From Nonomuraea muscovyensis (lineage in GTDB: Bacteria > Actinomycetota > Actinomycetes > Streptosporangiales > Streptosporangiaceae): a DNA stretch of 64,000 nucleotides. Under the pieces are notes generated by a model, which searched no databases, had not been told where the DNA came from, and worked only from the letters and a program-made list of their open reading frames with translations. The position numbers and the translations under genes are program-made. Positions 33,870 to 42,376 of this stretch are shown here, in pieces (position 1 is the stretch's first letter; each line of letters opens with the position of its first letter). The DNA is taken from positions 2,294,001-2,358,000 of the forward strand of contig NZ_JACHJB010000002.1 of assembly GCF_014207745.1 (NCBI RefSeq). Direction: 5' to 3'.

Positions 33870-36540
33870 CGGCTATGACGTGCTGCTGCGCGACGGCGGC
33901 ATCGCCCACGTGCGCCCGCTGCTCGCCACCGACCGCGAAGCCCTGCACGAGCTGGTGGACCGCTCGTCGGCACGGTCGGCGTACCTGAGGTTCTTCACCG
34001 GGGGCCGCAACACCGCCCACGCCTACATGGACCGGATCACCGGCCCCGGCTACCACGGCCACGCCCTGGTGGCCACCGTGCGTGACGAGCTGGTGGCCGT
34101 CGCCGAGTACATCCCCGACGGCGAGGACGGCGGCACGCGCCGCGAGGACGGCCGGGACACCGCTGACCTCGCGATTCTCCTGGACGACGCCGTGCAGGGC
34201 AACGGCCTCGGCACGCTGCTGCTGGAGCACCTCGCGATCAACGCGGCGGCCGACGGCGTGCGCGAGCTGACCGCCGACGTCCTGCCCGAGAACGAGACCA
34301 TGATCCGGGTGCTGCGTGATCTGGGACTGGAGTCGGTCCGGCACGCGGGCAGCGGCACGCTCCGCATCAACCTGGACTCCAGCCCGACGCCGGAGCTGCA
34401 GGCCGTCGTGGAGGCGCGCGACCACGTGGCGGGCCGTGCCTCGCTGACCCGCGTGCTGGCCCCGCGGTCCGTGGCGGTGATCGGCGCGGGCCGCGACCCG
34501 GGCGGTGTCGGCCACAAGGTGCTCCGCAACCTCCTCGACGGCGGCTTCGCCGGGCCGCTCTACCCGGTCAACCCCAAGGCCGACCAGGTGGCCGGCCTGA
34601 CCTGCTACCCCGGCCTGGCCGACGTGCCGGGCGCGGTGGACCTCGCGGTGGTGGCGGTGCCGCCGCAGCAGGTGCTGGACGTGGCCCGCGACTGCGCCGC
34701 CGCCCGGGTCGCCGGCCTGGTCGTGGTGACGTCGGGCTTCGCCGAGGCCGGGCGGCCCGACGCGGAGGGCGAGCTGCTGCGGATCTGCCGCTCCGCCGGA
34801 ATGCGCCTGGTCGGCCCCAACTGCCTGGGCGTGGTCAACACCGCGGCCCGGCTCAACGCCAGCTTCCTGCCGCACGCCCCCGCCCGCGGCCGGGTCGCGC
34901 TCATGTCGCAGTCGGGCGCCGTCGGCGCGGCGCTGCTGGACCGGCTGGACGTCTCGTCGTTCGTGTCCGTCGGCAACAAGGCCGACGTCAGCGGCAACGA
35001 CCTGCTGGAGTTCTGGGAGGACGATGAGGACACCGACGTGATCGCCCTCTACCTGGAGTCGTTCGGCAACCCGCGCAAGTTCGCCCGCATCGCCCGGCGC
35101 GTCGCGGCGCGCAAGCCGGTGCTGCTCGTCAAGAGCGGCCGGTCCGGCGCGGGCGACCGGGCGGTGCGCTCCCACACCGCGGCGGCCGCCACCCCCGACG
35201 TGGCCGTGGACGCGCTGGTCCGCGCCGCCGGGGTGATCCGGCTGGACAGCGTGCACGAGTTGATCGACACCGCCCGCCTGCTGGCCGCGCAGCCGCTGCC
35301 GCGTGGCCGCCGGGTCGCGATCGTCGGCAACTCGGGCGGACCCGAGGCGATGGCCGCCGACGCCTGCGAACGGCACGGCCTTGTGGTCCCCGAGCTGCCC
35401 GCCGGCCTGGTCAAGGCCCGCTCGGCCGCCGCACTGGGCAACCCGGTGGACCTGACGGCCGACGCGCTCGCCGACGAGATCGGCGCCGCCGTGGCGGCGC
35501 TGGTGGGGGCGGACGAGGTGGACGCGGTGCTCGTCGTCTACACCCCGCCGTTCGGGTCGGGGCTGGAGGAGACGCGCAAGGCCGTCGTCGCCGCCGCCGA
35601 GCACGCGGACAAGCCGGTGCTGGCGTGCGTCTCCGGCCATGACGGGCTCATCGACGGCCGCGTGCCCGGCTACGCCTACCCCGAGCAGGCCGTCGAGGCC
35701 CTGGCCCAGGCCGTCCGCTACGCCGAGTGGCGCACCGCGCGCGCGGCCGGTGCGCCCGCGGCCGTCTCCACGACGGCCGCCACCGCGCTGGCGACCACCT
35801 CCTCGGCGGGCGAGGTGCGGTCGGCGGCGCGGGAGATCGTCGGCGAGGAACTGGCCGCCCGGCCCGAGGGCGGCTGGCTGGCGCCCGGCGCCGCGACCCG
35901 GCTGCTGGCCTGTTACGGGGTGAGCCTCGTCGAGTCGGCCGACGTCACCGGCCCCGAGGCCGCCGCCGAGGCCGCGGCGCAGGTGGGCCTGCCCGCCGTG
36001 GTGAAGGCGATCGGCCCGGTGCACAAGAGCGACGTCGGCGGGGTCCGCCTCGGGCTGCGCAGCCCGGAGGAGGTGCGCCGGGCGTACGAGGAGATGGCGG
36101 AGCGGATCGGCTCCGAGATGACCGGCGCGACCGTCCAGCGCATGCTGCCCCCCGGGGTGGAGATCATCGTGGGCGGCGTCGGCTACCCGGCGTTCGGGCC
36201 GCTCGTCATGGTGGGGATGGGCGGTGTGACGGCCGAACTGCTGGCCGACCAGTCGTTCCGGGTGCCGCCGCTCACCACGGAGGAGGCGGTGGAGATGATC
36301 CGCGAGCTGCGCTGCTCGCCGCTGCTGTACGGCTACCGCGGCGCGCAGCCGGCCGACGTGGAGGCTCTGGCGGGCACGGTCGTCCGCATCGGCAGGCTGC
36401 TGGAGGACCTGCCGGAGGTGGCCGAGCTGGACCTCAACCCGGTGATCGTCACCACCGACGCCGCCGTCACGGTGGACGTCCGGATCAGGGTTGCGCCCTG
36501 CGACCCGCAGCCGTCTCCGCTGCTGCGCCGGCTGCGTTGA
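33862..36540 (+). CDS. GNAT acetyltransferase fused to ADP-forming acyl-CoA ligase
   Basis: 892 residues. Residues 1 to about 175 are a GNAT domain (ILLDDAVQGNGLGTLLLEHL binds acetyl-CoA). A CoA-binding Rossmann domain follows (VAVIGAGRDPGGVGHKVLRN), then succinyl-CoA-ligase-like sequence with MSQSGAVGAALLDRL and the SHTAAAA phosphohistidine loop, and a C-terminal ATP-grasp domain (GLPAVVKAIGPVHKSDVGGV). Relatives (Pat of Salmonella, with reversed order) acetylate lysines; the ligase part may be catalytic or regulatory. The family is known in hypoxia islands of actinomycetes. It overlaps the nitroreductase gene. Confidence 0.9.
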   Translation: MSDGYDVLLRDGGIAHVRPLLATDREALHELVDRSSARSAYLRFFTGGRNTAHAYMDRITGPGYHGHALVATVRDELVAVAEYIPDGEDGGTRREDGRDTADLAILLDDAVQGNGLGTLLLEHLAINAAADGVRELTADVLPENETMIRVLRDLGLESVRHAGSGTLRINLDSSPTPELQAVVEARDHVAGRASLTRVLAPRSVAVIGAGRDPGGVGHKVLRNLLDGGFAGPLYPVNPKADQVAGLTCYPGLADVPGAVDLAVVAVPPQQVLDVARDCAAARVAGLVVVTSGFAEAGRPDAEGELLRICRSAGMRLVGPNCLGVVNTAARLNASFLPHAPARGRVALMSQSGAVGAALLDRLDVSSFVSVGNKADVSGNDLLEFWEDDEDTDVIALYLESFGNPRKFARIARRVAARKPVLLVKSGRSGAGDRAVRSHTAAAATPDVAVDALVRAAGVIRLDSVHELIDTARLLAAQPLPRGRRVAIVGNSGGPEAMAADACERHGLVVPELPAGLVKARSAAALGNPVDLTADALADEIGAAVAALVGADEVDAVLVVYTPPFGSGLEETRKAVVAAAEHADKPVLACVSGHDGLIDGRVPGYAYPEQAVEALAQAVRYAEWRTARAAGAPAAVSTTAATALATTSSAGEVRSAAREIVGEELAARPEGGWLAPGAATRLLACYGVSLVESADVTGPEAAAEAAAQVGLPAVVKAIGPVHKSDVGGVRLGLRSPEEVRRAYEEMAERIGSEMTGATVQRMLPPGVEIIVGGVGYPAFGPLVMVGMGGVTAELLADQSFRVPPLTTEEAVEMIRELRCSPLLYGYRGAQPADVEALAGTVVRIGRLLEDLPEVAELDLNPVIVTTDAAVTVDVRIRVAPCDPQPSPLLRRLR

Positions 36541-36550
36541 CCTGGTCGCC

Positions 36551-36613
36551 GATTCGGGGCTTCCCCCTACCAACCGATTCGGGACTTACGCCCCTACCAG
36601 GGGTGTAAGTCCC
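36551..36613 (+). promoter_or_regulatory. Three DevR-box-like sites in direct repeat before the CBS gene
   Basis: GATTCGGGGCTTCCCCCTACCA (from 36551) is followed 25 bases on by a near copy reading GATTCGGGACTTACGCCCCT and then ACCA. The second contains GGGAC-TTAC-GCCCC (36581-36594). A third element, GGGGT-GTAA-GTCCC (36600-36613), has a perfect right arm and is 19 bases from the second. The cluster is 73 to 135 bases before ATG 36686. Confidence 0.6.
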
Positions 36614-36685
36614 GCGTTGTGATGGAAGGACCACCGGCCAGGAGCGTGGGGGCGGCGATGAGGACGAGGGAGAGGCCGGATAGCC

Positions 36686-37294
36686 ATGCTGGTCCGCGAG
36701 GTCATGAGCAGCCCGGCCGTTACCGTCCGCCGCACCGACCCGGTGCGGCGGGCGATCCGCGTGCTGCACGCCCACGACCTCACCGCCGCCCCCGTCCTCG
36801 ACGACGCCGGCCGCCTGGCCGGGATGGTGAGCGAGGTGGACCTGCTGCGCGGCGAGTTCGAGCCGGATGCGCGGGCGGCCGCGCGACCCGCGGTACCGTC
36901 CGCCGGGCCGGTGCCGCGCCAGGTGTGGCAGGTGATGACGCATGCCGTGGTGACGGTCACGCCGGTCACCGATGCCGCCACGGCGATCGACCTTATGGTC
37001 GGCAAACGCGTCAAGAGCCTGCCCGTCCTGGAGGGCGAGAAGGTGGTGGGCATGCTGAGCCGTCGCGACCTGATGGCGATGCTGTCCCGGCCCGACGCGG
37101 AACTGCGCGAGGCGGTCGTCGCCGTGCTGCGCGAGCATCATCCGACGGGCGCCGGCTGGGAGGTCACGGTCGACGAGGGGGTGGCGGAGCTGCGCCGCGC
37201 GCCGGGCGTCCCGCCCGACGAGCACGCCGACCGCATCGCCGGACTGCTGACGGGCACCGTCCCGGGCATCGTCCGGGTACGCCGGCTCCCCTGA
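36686..37294 (+). CDS. CBS-pair protein with C-terminal BON-like region
   Basis: 202 residues. CBS1: MLVREVMSSPAVTVRRTDPV to about residue 55; CBS2: QVWQVMTHAVVTVTPVTDA to about 135. A tail of about 60 residues (GWEVTVDEGVAELRR) resembles a BON domain. CBS pairs bind adenine nucleotides and act as energy sensors; in mycobacteria a CBS protein (hypoxic response protein 1) is DosR-induced. The gene 3' end is echoed by degenerate tandem copies downstream. Confidence 0.87.
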   Translation: MLVREVMSSPAVTVRRTDPVRRAIRVLHAHDLTAAPVLDDAGRLAGMVSEVDLLRGEFEPDARAAARPAVPSAGPVPRQVWQVMTHAVVTVTPVTDAATAIDLMVGKRVKSLPVLEGEKVVGMLSRRDLMAMLSRPDAELREAVVAVLREHHPTGAGWEVTVDEGVAELRRAPGVPPDEHADRIAGLLTGTVPGIVRVRRLP

Positions 37295-37386
37295 CCCGGC
37301 ATCATCCGCACACGCTGACTCCCCTGACCCGGCATCGTCCGCACACGCCGGTTCCCCTGACCCGGCATCGTCCGCGCATCTGGGGA
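37260..37386 (+). repeat. 33-bp tandem repeat derived from the CBS gene 3' end
   Basis: Three adjacent 33-base units beginning CCCCTGACCCGGCATC at 37288, 37321 and 37354. The last coding segment of the CBS gene (37260-37287, CCGGGCATCGTCCGGGTACG...) is a diverged fourth unit. Each unit includes the equivalent of the stop codon. It looks like slippage duplication of the gene end. Confidence 0.65.
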
Positions 37387-37445
37387 GCGGGGACCGTCCG
37401 GGTGCGGCGGCTCGCGCGTCGTGGCCGCGCCGACAGGGCGGCGCG

Positions 37446-38099
37446 CTACGTCGCCGGTGGGACGATGATGTCCTCCCGGACGCACGCCAGTTCGGACACG
37501 ACGTCCACGACGCCCTCCACCGAGCGGATCCGCTCCGCCACGGCGATGGCCTGCGACCTCGACTCGACCGTGCCGCGCACGGTCACGACGCCCCGGTCGA
37601 TCTCGATCGAGAGCGCCCGCTCGTCGGGGAGCTGGGCGCGGATGTCGGCCATCAGGTCGGCGACCGGGCGGGTGAAGACCCGCAGCGCGTCGTGCTGGTG
37701 CAGCGTGCCGACGATGCGCCCGCTGACCGGGTCCACGACCGGAAGCTGCTTGATGCGCTCATGGTGCATCACCCGGGCCGCTTCACGGACCGGTGTCGTC
37801 GGGGTGACCGTGACGGCCGGGGAGGTCATGAGCTGGGCCGCCGTCACGCCCGCGGCCTTGCGGTGGTCCTGGCGCTGCCGGTGCGACTCGAACATCGAGA
37901 CGCTGTGGCGTACCGGGTCACTGGCCTTGAGCAGGAGGTCGGCTTCGGAGACCACGCCCACCGGACGCCGGTCGGCGTCGATCACGGTGACCGCCCCGAC
38001 GGCGTACCGCCTCATCACGGTGACGATCTCGGCGAACGGCGCGTTCTCGAACACGGCGACGGCCACGCGGCCCATGACGTCCTTGACTTCGATTGCCAT
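37446..38099 (-). CDS. CBS-pair protein with BON domain
   Basis: 217 residues. CBS1 (VKDVMGRVAVAVFENAPFAE) and CBS2 (QLMTSPAVTVTPTTPVREAA) are followed by a BON domain (about 150-215; SIEIDRGVVTVRGTVESRSQ). BON domains bind membranes or partner proteins. ATG 38099 has GAGGAGGAG upstream. Divergent from the HAD/GH65 genes across the box at 38176. Confidence 0.9.
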   Translation of the reverse strand: MAIEVKDVMGRVAVAVFENAPFAEIVTVMRRYAVGAVTVIDADRRPVGVVSEADLLLKASDPVRHSVSMFESHRQRQDHRKAAGVTAAQLMTSPAVTVTPTTPVREAARVMHHERIKQLPVVDPVSGRIVGTLHQHDALRVFTRPVADLMADIRAQLPDERALSIEIDRGVVTVRGTVESRSQAIAVAERIRSVEGVVDVVSELACVREDIIVPPAT

Positions 38100-38175
38100 G
38101 GTCTCCTCCTCACGTCCATCTCCCACGCTCCTCCCCTGCCGAGCCGTTCTGCAGCGGCGAACGTCCCGGACGGGC

Positions 38176-38189
38176 GGGTCCAAGGTCCC
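38176..38189. promoter_or_regulatory. DevR-box-like palindrome between CBS-BON and HAD/GH65 genes
   Basis: GGGTC-CAAG-GTCCC, 9 of 10 arm bases in one orientation; read on the minus strand it is GGGACCTTGGACCC. It lies 77 bases upstream of the minus-strand gene and 43 bases upstream of the plus-strand gene. Confidence 0.65.
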
Positions 38190-38231
38190 GCGGCCATGTC
38201 TGGCGACCCGGCCTGTGGGTAGCGTCGTCGC

Positions 38232-38438
38232 ATGACCGTCATCGATCTCGCCACGGTCGGCGCCGTCGTCCTCGACACCGACGGCGTGGTCACCGACACG
38301 GCGCGGGTGCGCGCGGCGGCGTCGAAACACGTGTTCGACGTGTTCATCCGGCTTGCCCGGCTGGGGCTGCCGGGCAAGCCGGATCCGGCGCCGTCCGAGC
38401 CGGCCGCCACGGGCCGGGTGCCCGCGAGCCGTCCATGA
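38232..38438 (+). pseudogene. Internally deleted HAD-family beta-phosphoglucomutase-like gene
   Basis: 68 codons. Residues 10-40 are a standard HAD start with motif I (AVVLDTDGVVTDT). At about residue 43 the reading jumps to LGLPGKPDPA, which in full-length relatives lies more than 100 residues later and carries the motif III lysine. It then ends after about 15 unrelated residues. About 170 residues, including motif II and motif IV, are missing. Full-length relatives sit directly before GH65 phosphorylase genes and convert the beta-glucose 1-phosphate product. Here the remnant still overlaps the GH65 start (ATGA), so it may survive as a translational coupling leader. Confidence 0.7.
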
Positions 38439-41400
38439 CAGCGCCGGATCCGCCCGCCGCCCCGTACGAGACGTCCGCCGCCCCGTACGAGCCCTCCCTC
38501 GCCCCGGACGAGAGGTTCCTCGCCCTGCACGAGGCCTTCCTCGCCCCGGACGGGACCTCCGCGGCCTCGTACGCCCCCGAGAGCGCGGCCGGCGGATCGG
38601 CGGACGGCCCGTGGTCGCTGCGCTACGACGGGTACGACCCCGGCCACGAGGCGCTGCGGGAGGCGCTGTGCACGCTGGGCAACGGCCGCTTCGCCACGCG
38701 CGGCGCCACCCCCGACGGCGGCGCACGGACGCCCGGCACCTACGCCGCCGGCTGCTACAACCGCCTCGACTCCACGGTCGCCGGCCGGACCGTCACCAAC
38801 GAGGACCTCGTCAACCTGCCCGACTGGCTGCCGCTGACGTTCGCCACGCCCGACGGCGACTGGTTCAGCCCGGACCGGGCCCACCTGCTGGACTACCGGA
38901 CCGAGCTGGACATGCGGCGCGGGGTGCTGATCAGGTCGCTGCGCTGGCGGGACGGGTCGGGCCGGATCACCCGGGTGCGGCAGCGCCGCCTCGTGTCCAT
39001 GGCCGACCCCCTGCTGGCCGCCCTGGACACCGACTTCGTGGCGGAGAACTGGTCGGGCCCGCTGCGCGTCCGGGCGGCCCTCGACGGCCGGGTCACCAAC
39101 AGCGGCGTGGCCCGCTATCGCGAACTGCGCGGCGACCACCTGACCGGCTACGACACGGGGACGGCAGGCGATCTGGCCTGGCTGAGCGCCGTCACCCGCA
39201 CCTCCGGGATCACCGTCGCGCTGGCGTCCCGCACCGACCACGGCGCGCCGTCGCCGGAGGTGACCCAGAAGCCGGACCTGATCGCCGCCGAGCACGTGCT
39301 CGACCTCGCCGAGGGGACACCCGCGTCCCTGACGAAGATCGTCGCTCTGGTGACGTCCCGCGACCCGGCGATCCACGACCCGTGCTCGGCGGCGCTGCGG
39401 GCGGTGCGGCTGGCGCCGCGCTTCGACACGCTGCTGGCACGGCACGAGGCGGCCTGGGCGCGGCTGTGGGAGCGGGGCCGGCTGGACGTCGACGGCGCGG
39501 ACATCGCGCGGGCCGTCCGCCTGCACGTCTTCCACCTGCTGCAGACGCTGTCGCCGCACACCGCCGACCTGGACGCCGGGGTGCCCGCCCGCGGGCTGCA
39601 CGGCGAGGCGTACCGGGGGCACGTGTTCTGGGACGAGCTGTTCGTGCTGCCCTGGCTGAACCTGCGCTTCCCCGAGATCTCCCGCGGCCTGCTGCGCTAC
39701 CGGTGGCGGCGGTTGCCGGAGGCGCGGGCGGCGGCCCGGGCGGCCGGGTTCGACGGGGCGATGTTCCCGTGGCAGAGCGGCAGCGACGGCCGTGAGGAGA
39801 CGCAGACGCTGCACCTCAACCCGCTGTCGGGCCGCTGGCTGCCGGACCGCTCGCACCTGCAGCGGCACGTGGGGCTGGCCATCGCCTACAACGTGTGGCA
39901 GCACCACCTGGCGACCGGGTCGATGCCGCCGTGGTGCGCGGAGCTGCTCGTCGACATCGCGCGGTTCTTCGCCTCGCTGGCGGTGCCGTTCGAGGAGTCG
40001 GGACGGTACGAGATCCACGGCGTGATGGGCCCCGACGAGTATCACGAGCACTACCCCGGAGCCGCCTCCCCCGGCCTGGCCAACAACGCCTACACCAACG
40101 TCATGACCGTGTGGCTGCTGCTGCGCGCCCTCGACACCCTGGAGCTGCACCCCGACCTGCCGGTGGCCGAGGGCGAGGTGGAACACTGGCTGGACATCAC
40201 CCGGCGGATGCGGGTCGACTTCCACGACGGTGTGATCAGCCAGTTCGGCGGCTACGCCGAGCTGGCCGAGCTCGACTGGGAACGGTATCGGGGAGCGCGC
40301 CGCCTGGACCGGGTGCTGGAGTCGCAGGGCGACGACGTCAACCGCTACAAGGCGTCCAAGCAGGCCGACACGCTCATGCTGTTCTACCTGCTGACCTCCG
40401 ACGAGTTGCTGGGCCTGCTGCACCGGCTCGGCTACCCGGCCGGCCCCGAGCTGATCCCCCGTACCATCCACTACTACCTCGGCCGCACCAGCCACGGCTC
40501 CACGCTGAGCGCCGTCGTGCACGCCTGGGTGCTCACCCGGTCCGACCGGGCGCGCTCGTGGAGCTTCTTCACCGAGGCGCTGGCCAGCGACCTCGAGGAC
40601 GTGCAGGGCGGCACCACGGCCGAAGGCGTCCATCTCGGCGCCATGGCCGGCACGCTCGACCTGATCCAACGCTGCTACCTGGGGCTCCACCTTCGCCGTG
40701 ACGGGCTCCACCTCGACCCGCTGCTGCCCGGCGAGCTCGCTCCCCTCTCCCTGCCGATCCGTTTCCGCGGCATCCGTTACTTCATCGACGCGGACCACGA
40801 CAAGACCCGCGTCAACGGCGTCACGCTCGCGCGCGGCGCACGCCGCACCTTCGCCAGCCAGCAAGGGGGGACGACCATGTCCACCGGCGACCTCGGACGT
40901 CGCATCATCCACCACCGCGAACGCCTCGGCCTGACCCGCGAACAGCTCGCCGAGCGCGCCGCCATGGCTCCCGGGTACGTCAAGTACCTGGAGGAACATC
41001 CCGACACCATCGGCACCAGCGCCCTGACGCGCCTGGCCGACGCCCTGCAGATCACCGTCGAGGACCTGCTGGGCGGCGGCGGCGACCGGCCGCCCGGCGT
41101 GGGTCACGCGCAGGCGGGCCCGAAGCTGGAGGTGCTGCAGCCGGAGGAGTGCCTGCGCCTCATCGCGCCCGGCGGCATCGGGCGGGTGGCGTTCGGCGGT
41201 CCGCAGGGGCCGACCGTGCTGCCAGTCAACTACAAGCTGCACGAGGGCGCGATCGTCTTCCGCACCGCCTACGGCGGTCCCATGGACCAGAGCCTGCGCA
41301 CCGGGTTGGAGGGCGTCGAGATCAAGATCGGTTTCGAGGTCGACCAGATCGACGAGGCCCGGCGGGAGGGGTGGAGCGTGCTGGTGCAGGGGCCCGCGCA

Positions 41401-41530
41401 CCATGTGCCGCAGGAGGAGCTGCGGCAGGTGACCGGCGCGGGCGTCTCCCCGTGGGCGGGCGGTGAGCGCGAGCTGTACATCCGCATCGTCCCCCACCAG
41501 ATCACCGGCCGCCGCATCCGGGGGCTCTGA
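38435..41530 (+). CDS. GH65 disaccharide phosphorylase, reading through in frame into an XRE-PNPOx protein
   Basis: 1031 codons without a stop. Residues 1 to about 60 are Ala/Pro/Glu-rich; about 60-805 are a GH65 enzyme. It shows GDWFSPDR, the general acid Glu535 in MGPDEYHEH, and phosphate-site motifs KQADTLML (Lys642) and TSHGSTLSAV. GH65 enzymes phosphorolyse maltose, trehalose, kojibiose or similar; which one is not clear. GH65 members normally end near 780-800 residues. Here TTCGCCAGCCAGCAA continues across a strong internal ribosome-binding site into the ATG at 40877 of a second gene. A single TAG-to-CAG change would explain the fusion. Starts at ATG 38435, overlapping the HAD remnant. 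Confidence 0.85.
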   Translation: MTAPDPPAAPYETSAAPYEPSLAPDERFLALHEAFLAPDGTSAASYAPESAAGGSADGPWSLRYDGYDPGHEALREALCTLGNGRFATRGATPDGGARTPGTYAAGCYNRLDSTVAGRTVTNEDLVNLPDWLPLTFATPDGDWFSPDRAHLLDYRTELDMRRGVLIRSLRWRDGSGRITRVRQRRLVSMADPLLAALDTDFVAENWSGPLRVRAALDGRVTNSGVARYRELRGDHLTGYDTGTAGDLAWLSAVTRTSGITVALASRTDHGAPSPEVTQKPDLIAAEHVLDLAEGTPASLTKIVALVTSRDPAIHDPCSAALRAVRLAPRFDTLLARHEAAWARLWERGRLDVDGADIARAVRLHVFHLLQTLSPHTADLDAGVPARGLHGEAYRGHVFWDELFVLPWLNLRFPEISRGLLRYRWRRLPEARAAARAAGFDGAMFPWQSGSDGREETQTLHLNPLSGRWLPDRSHLQRHVGLAIAYNVWQHHLATGSMPPWCAELLVDIARFFASLAVPFEESGRYEIHGVMGPDEYHEHYPGAASPGLANNAYTNVMTVWLLLRALDTLELHPDLPVAEGEVEHWLDITRRMRVDFHDGVISQFGGYAELAELDWERYRGARRLDRVLESQGDDVNRYKASKQADTLMLFYLLTSDELLGLLHRLGYPAGPELIPRTIHYYLGRTSHGSTLSAVVHAWVLTRSDRARSWSFFTEALASDLEDVQGGTTAEGVHLGAMAGTLDLIQRCYLGLHLRRDGLHLDPLLPGELAPLSLPIRFRGIRYFIDADHDKTRVNGVTLARGARRTFASQQGGTTMSTGDLGRRIIHHRERLGLTREQLAERAAMAPGYVKYLEEHPDTIGTSALTRLADALQITVEDLLGGGGDRPPGVGHAQAGPKLEVLQPEECLRLIAPGGIGRVAFGGPQGPTVLPVNYKLHEGAIVFRTAYGGPMDQSLRTGLEGVEIKIGFEVDQIDEARREGWSVLVQGPAHHVPQEELRQVTGAGVSPWAGGERELYIRIVPHQITGRRIRGL
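40877..41530 (+). CDS. Helix-turn-helix and PNPOx-domain protein (C-terminal part of the GH65 frame; own start likely)
   Basis: 217 residues if started at ATG 40877, which has AAGGGGGG 7 bases upstream. An XRE helix-turn-helix (about 5-65: RRIIHHRERLGLTREQLAER, then TIGTSALTRLADALQITVEDL) precedes a pyridoxamine-phosphate-oxidase-like split barrel (about 75-215: PEECLRLIAPGGIGRVAFGG, VLPVNYKLHEGAIVFRT, GWSVLVQGPAHHV). This two-domain protein normally exists alone. It may be a flavin- or F420-responsive regulator. It could be made both as the tail of the GH65 fusion and separately. Confidence 0.8.
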   Translation: MSTGDLGRRIIHHRERLGLTREQLAERAAMAPGYVKYLEEHPDTIGTSALTRLADALQITVEDLLGGGGDRPPGVGHAQAGPKLEVLQPEECLRLIAPGGIGRVAFGGPQGPTVLPVNYKLHEGAIVFRTAYGGPMDQSLRTGLEGVEIKIGFEVDQIDEARREGWSVLVQGPAHHVPQEELRQVTGAGVSPWAGGERELYIRIVPHQITGRRIRGL

Positions 41531-41599
41531 CCGCGGGAGACGGCCGCCGATCCCGCGCGGTGCCCGGCGGCGGCAGGTGATCGCCCCCCAGCGTCCCTG

Positions 41600-42376
41600 T
41601 CAGCGGTAGCGTGCGTGGTCGACGGTGAAGCGGATGAACTCGCCGCCGGCCCACCGGTCCTCCCCCGGCCACCAGCCGCCACGCACGTCCGCCGGGATCG
41701 TGAACCCGTCGAAGGTCGTCTCACGGCCGCATTCCACCCCGAACGGGTGCACGCCGAACCGGCCGTCGCCCGCCGGATCGCCCCAGCGGGGCACGGTGAC
41801 GGCCGCCAGGCGGCCGTCGGGGGCGACGGTGAGCGTCACCTCGTAGTCCTCCTCCCCCACCGGGAGCCGGGCGACCGCCTGGTGCTCGCCGAGCGTCTTC
41901 CACTGGACACGCGGGTCCAGGGCGGCGGCGGGTGCCAGCACGAACTCGCAGGCCAGCCGGCCGGCGGCGCTGCGGGCGATGTCGGGGCCGCCGCCGGACA
42001 TCACGGGCAGGACGTCGAGCAGCCGCCAGCGCATCTCGCCCGTGCCGTCGCGGTAGCGGTCGAACCCGCGTACCGTCACCGGTCCCAGCCGGGCGGCGGC
42101 GGCCCAGACGTACCCGGCCATCGGCAGCAGCGCCTGCGCGGCGCGGAAGGGACGCCATCCGCCGAGCCGGATCGTCCCGTGCAGGTCCAGCACCACCGCG
42201 CGCAGCAGCGGCGTCCCGGGGGCGATGGCGTGCAGAACCCAGCGGCGGGCGGGCTCGGGCAGCGGGCCGGCCTGCTCCGGGTCGAAGCGGGGCGCGTCCG
42301 GGGTCGGGGTCTGCAGGACATCCCAGTCCGCGCGGGCTGCGTCCGTCAGGTGCGGCGGGGCGACGACGACGGTCAT
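41600..42376 (-). CDS. DUF6544-like protein of unknown function
   Basis: 258 residues. Characteristic segments are LPEPARRWVLHAIAPGTPLLR, VRGFDRYRDGTGEMRWRLLDVLPV and TIPADVRGGWWPGEDRW. I recall such proteins as a domain of unknown function, some members lipid-binding-like, but cannot assign a role. ATG 42376 has GGAGG 5 bases upstream; the longer frame upstream is antisense-like. Confidence 0.7.
   Translation of the reverse strand: MTVVVAPPHLTDAARADWDVLQTPTPDAPRFDPEQAGPLPEPARRWVLHAIAPGTPLLRAVVLDLHGTIRLGGWRPFRAAQALLPMAGYVWAAAARLGPVTVRGFDRYRDGTGEMRWRLLDVLPVMSGGGPDIARSAAGRLACEFVLAPAAALDPRVQWKTLGEHQAVARLPVGEEDYEVTLTVAPDGRLAAVTVPRWGDPAGDGRFGVHPFGVECGRETTFDGFTIPADVRGGWWPGEDRWAGGEFIRFTVDHARYR

Noticed and set aside
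33793..36573. A 926-codon open frame on the minus strand
   Set aside because: It is antisense to the GNAT/acyl-CoA ligase gene, is His/Gly/Arg-rich and low in motifs; high G+C codon bias makes such frames open.
37288..37386. Possible CRISPR array
   Set aside because: The 33-base units are directly adjacent with no unique spacers, and no cas genes are present.
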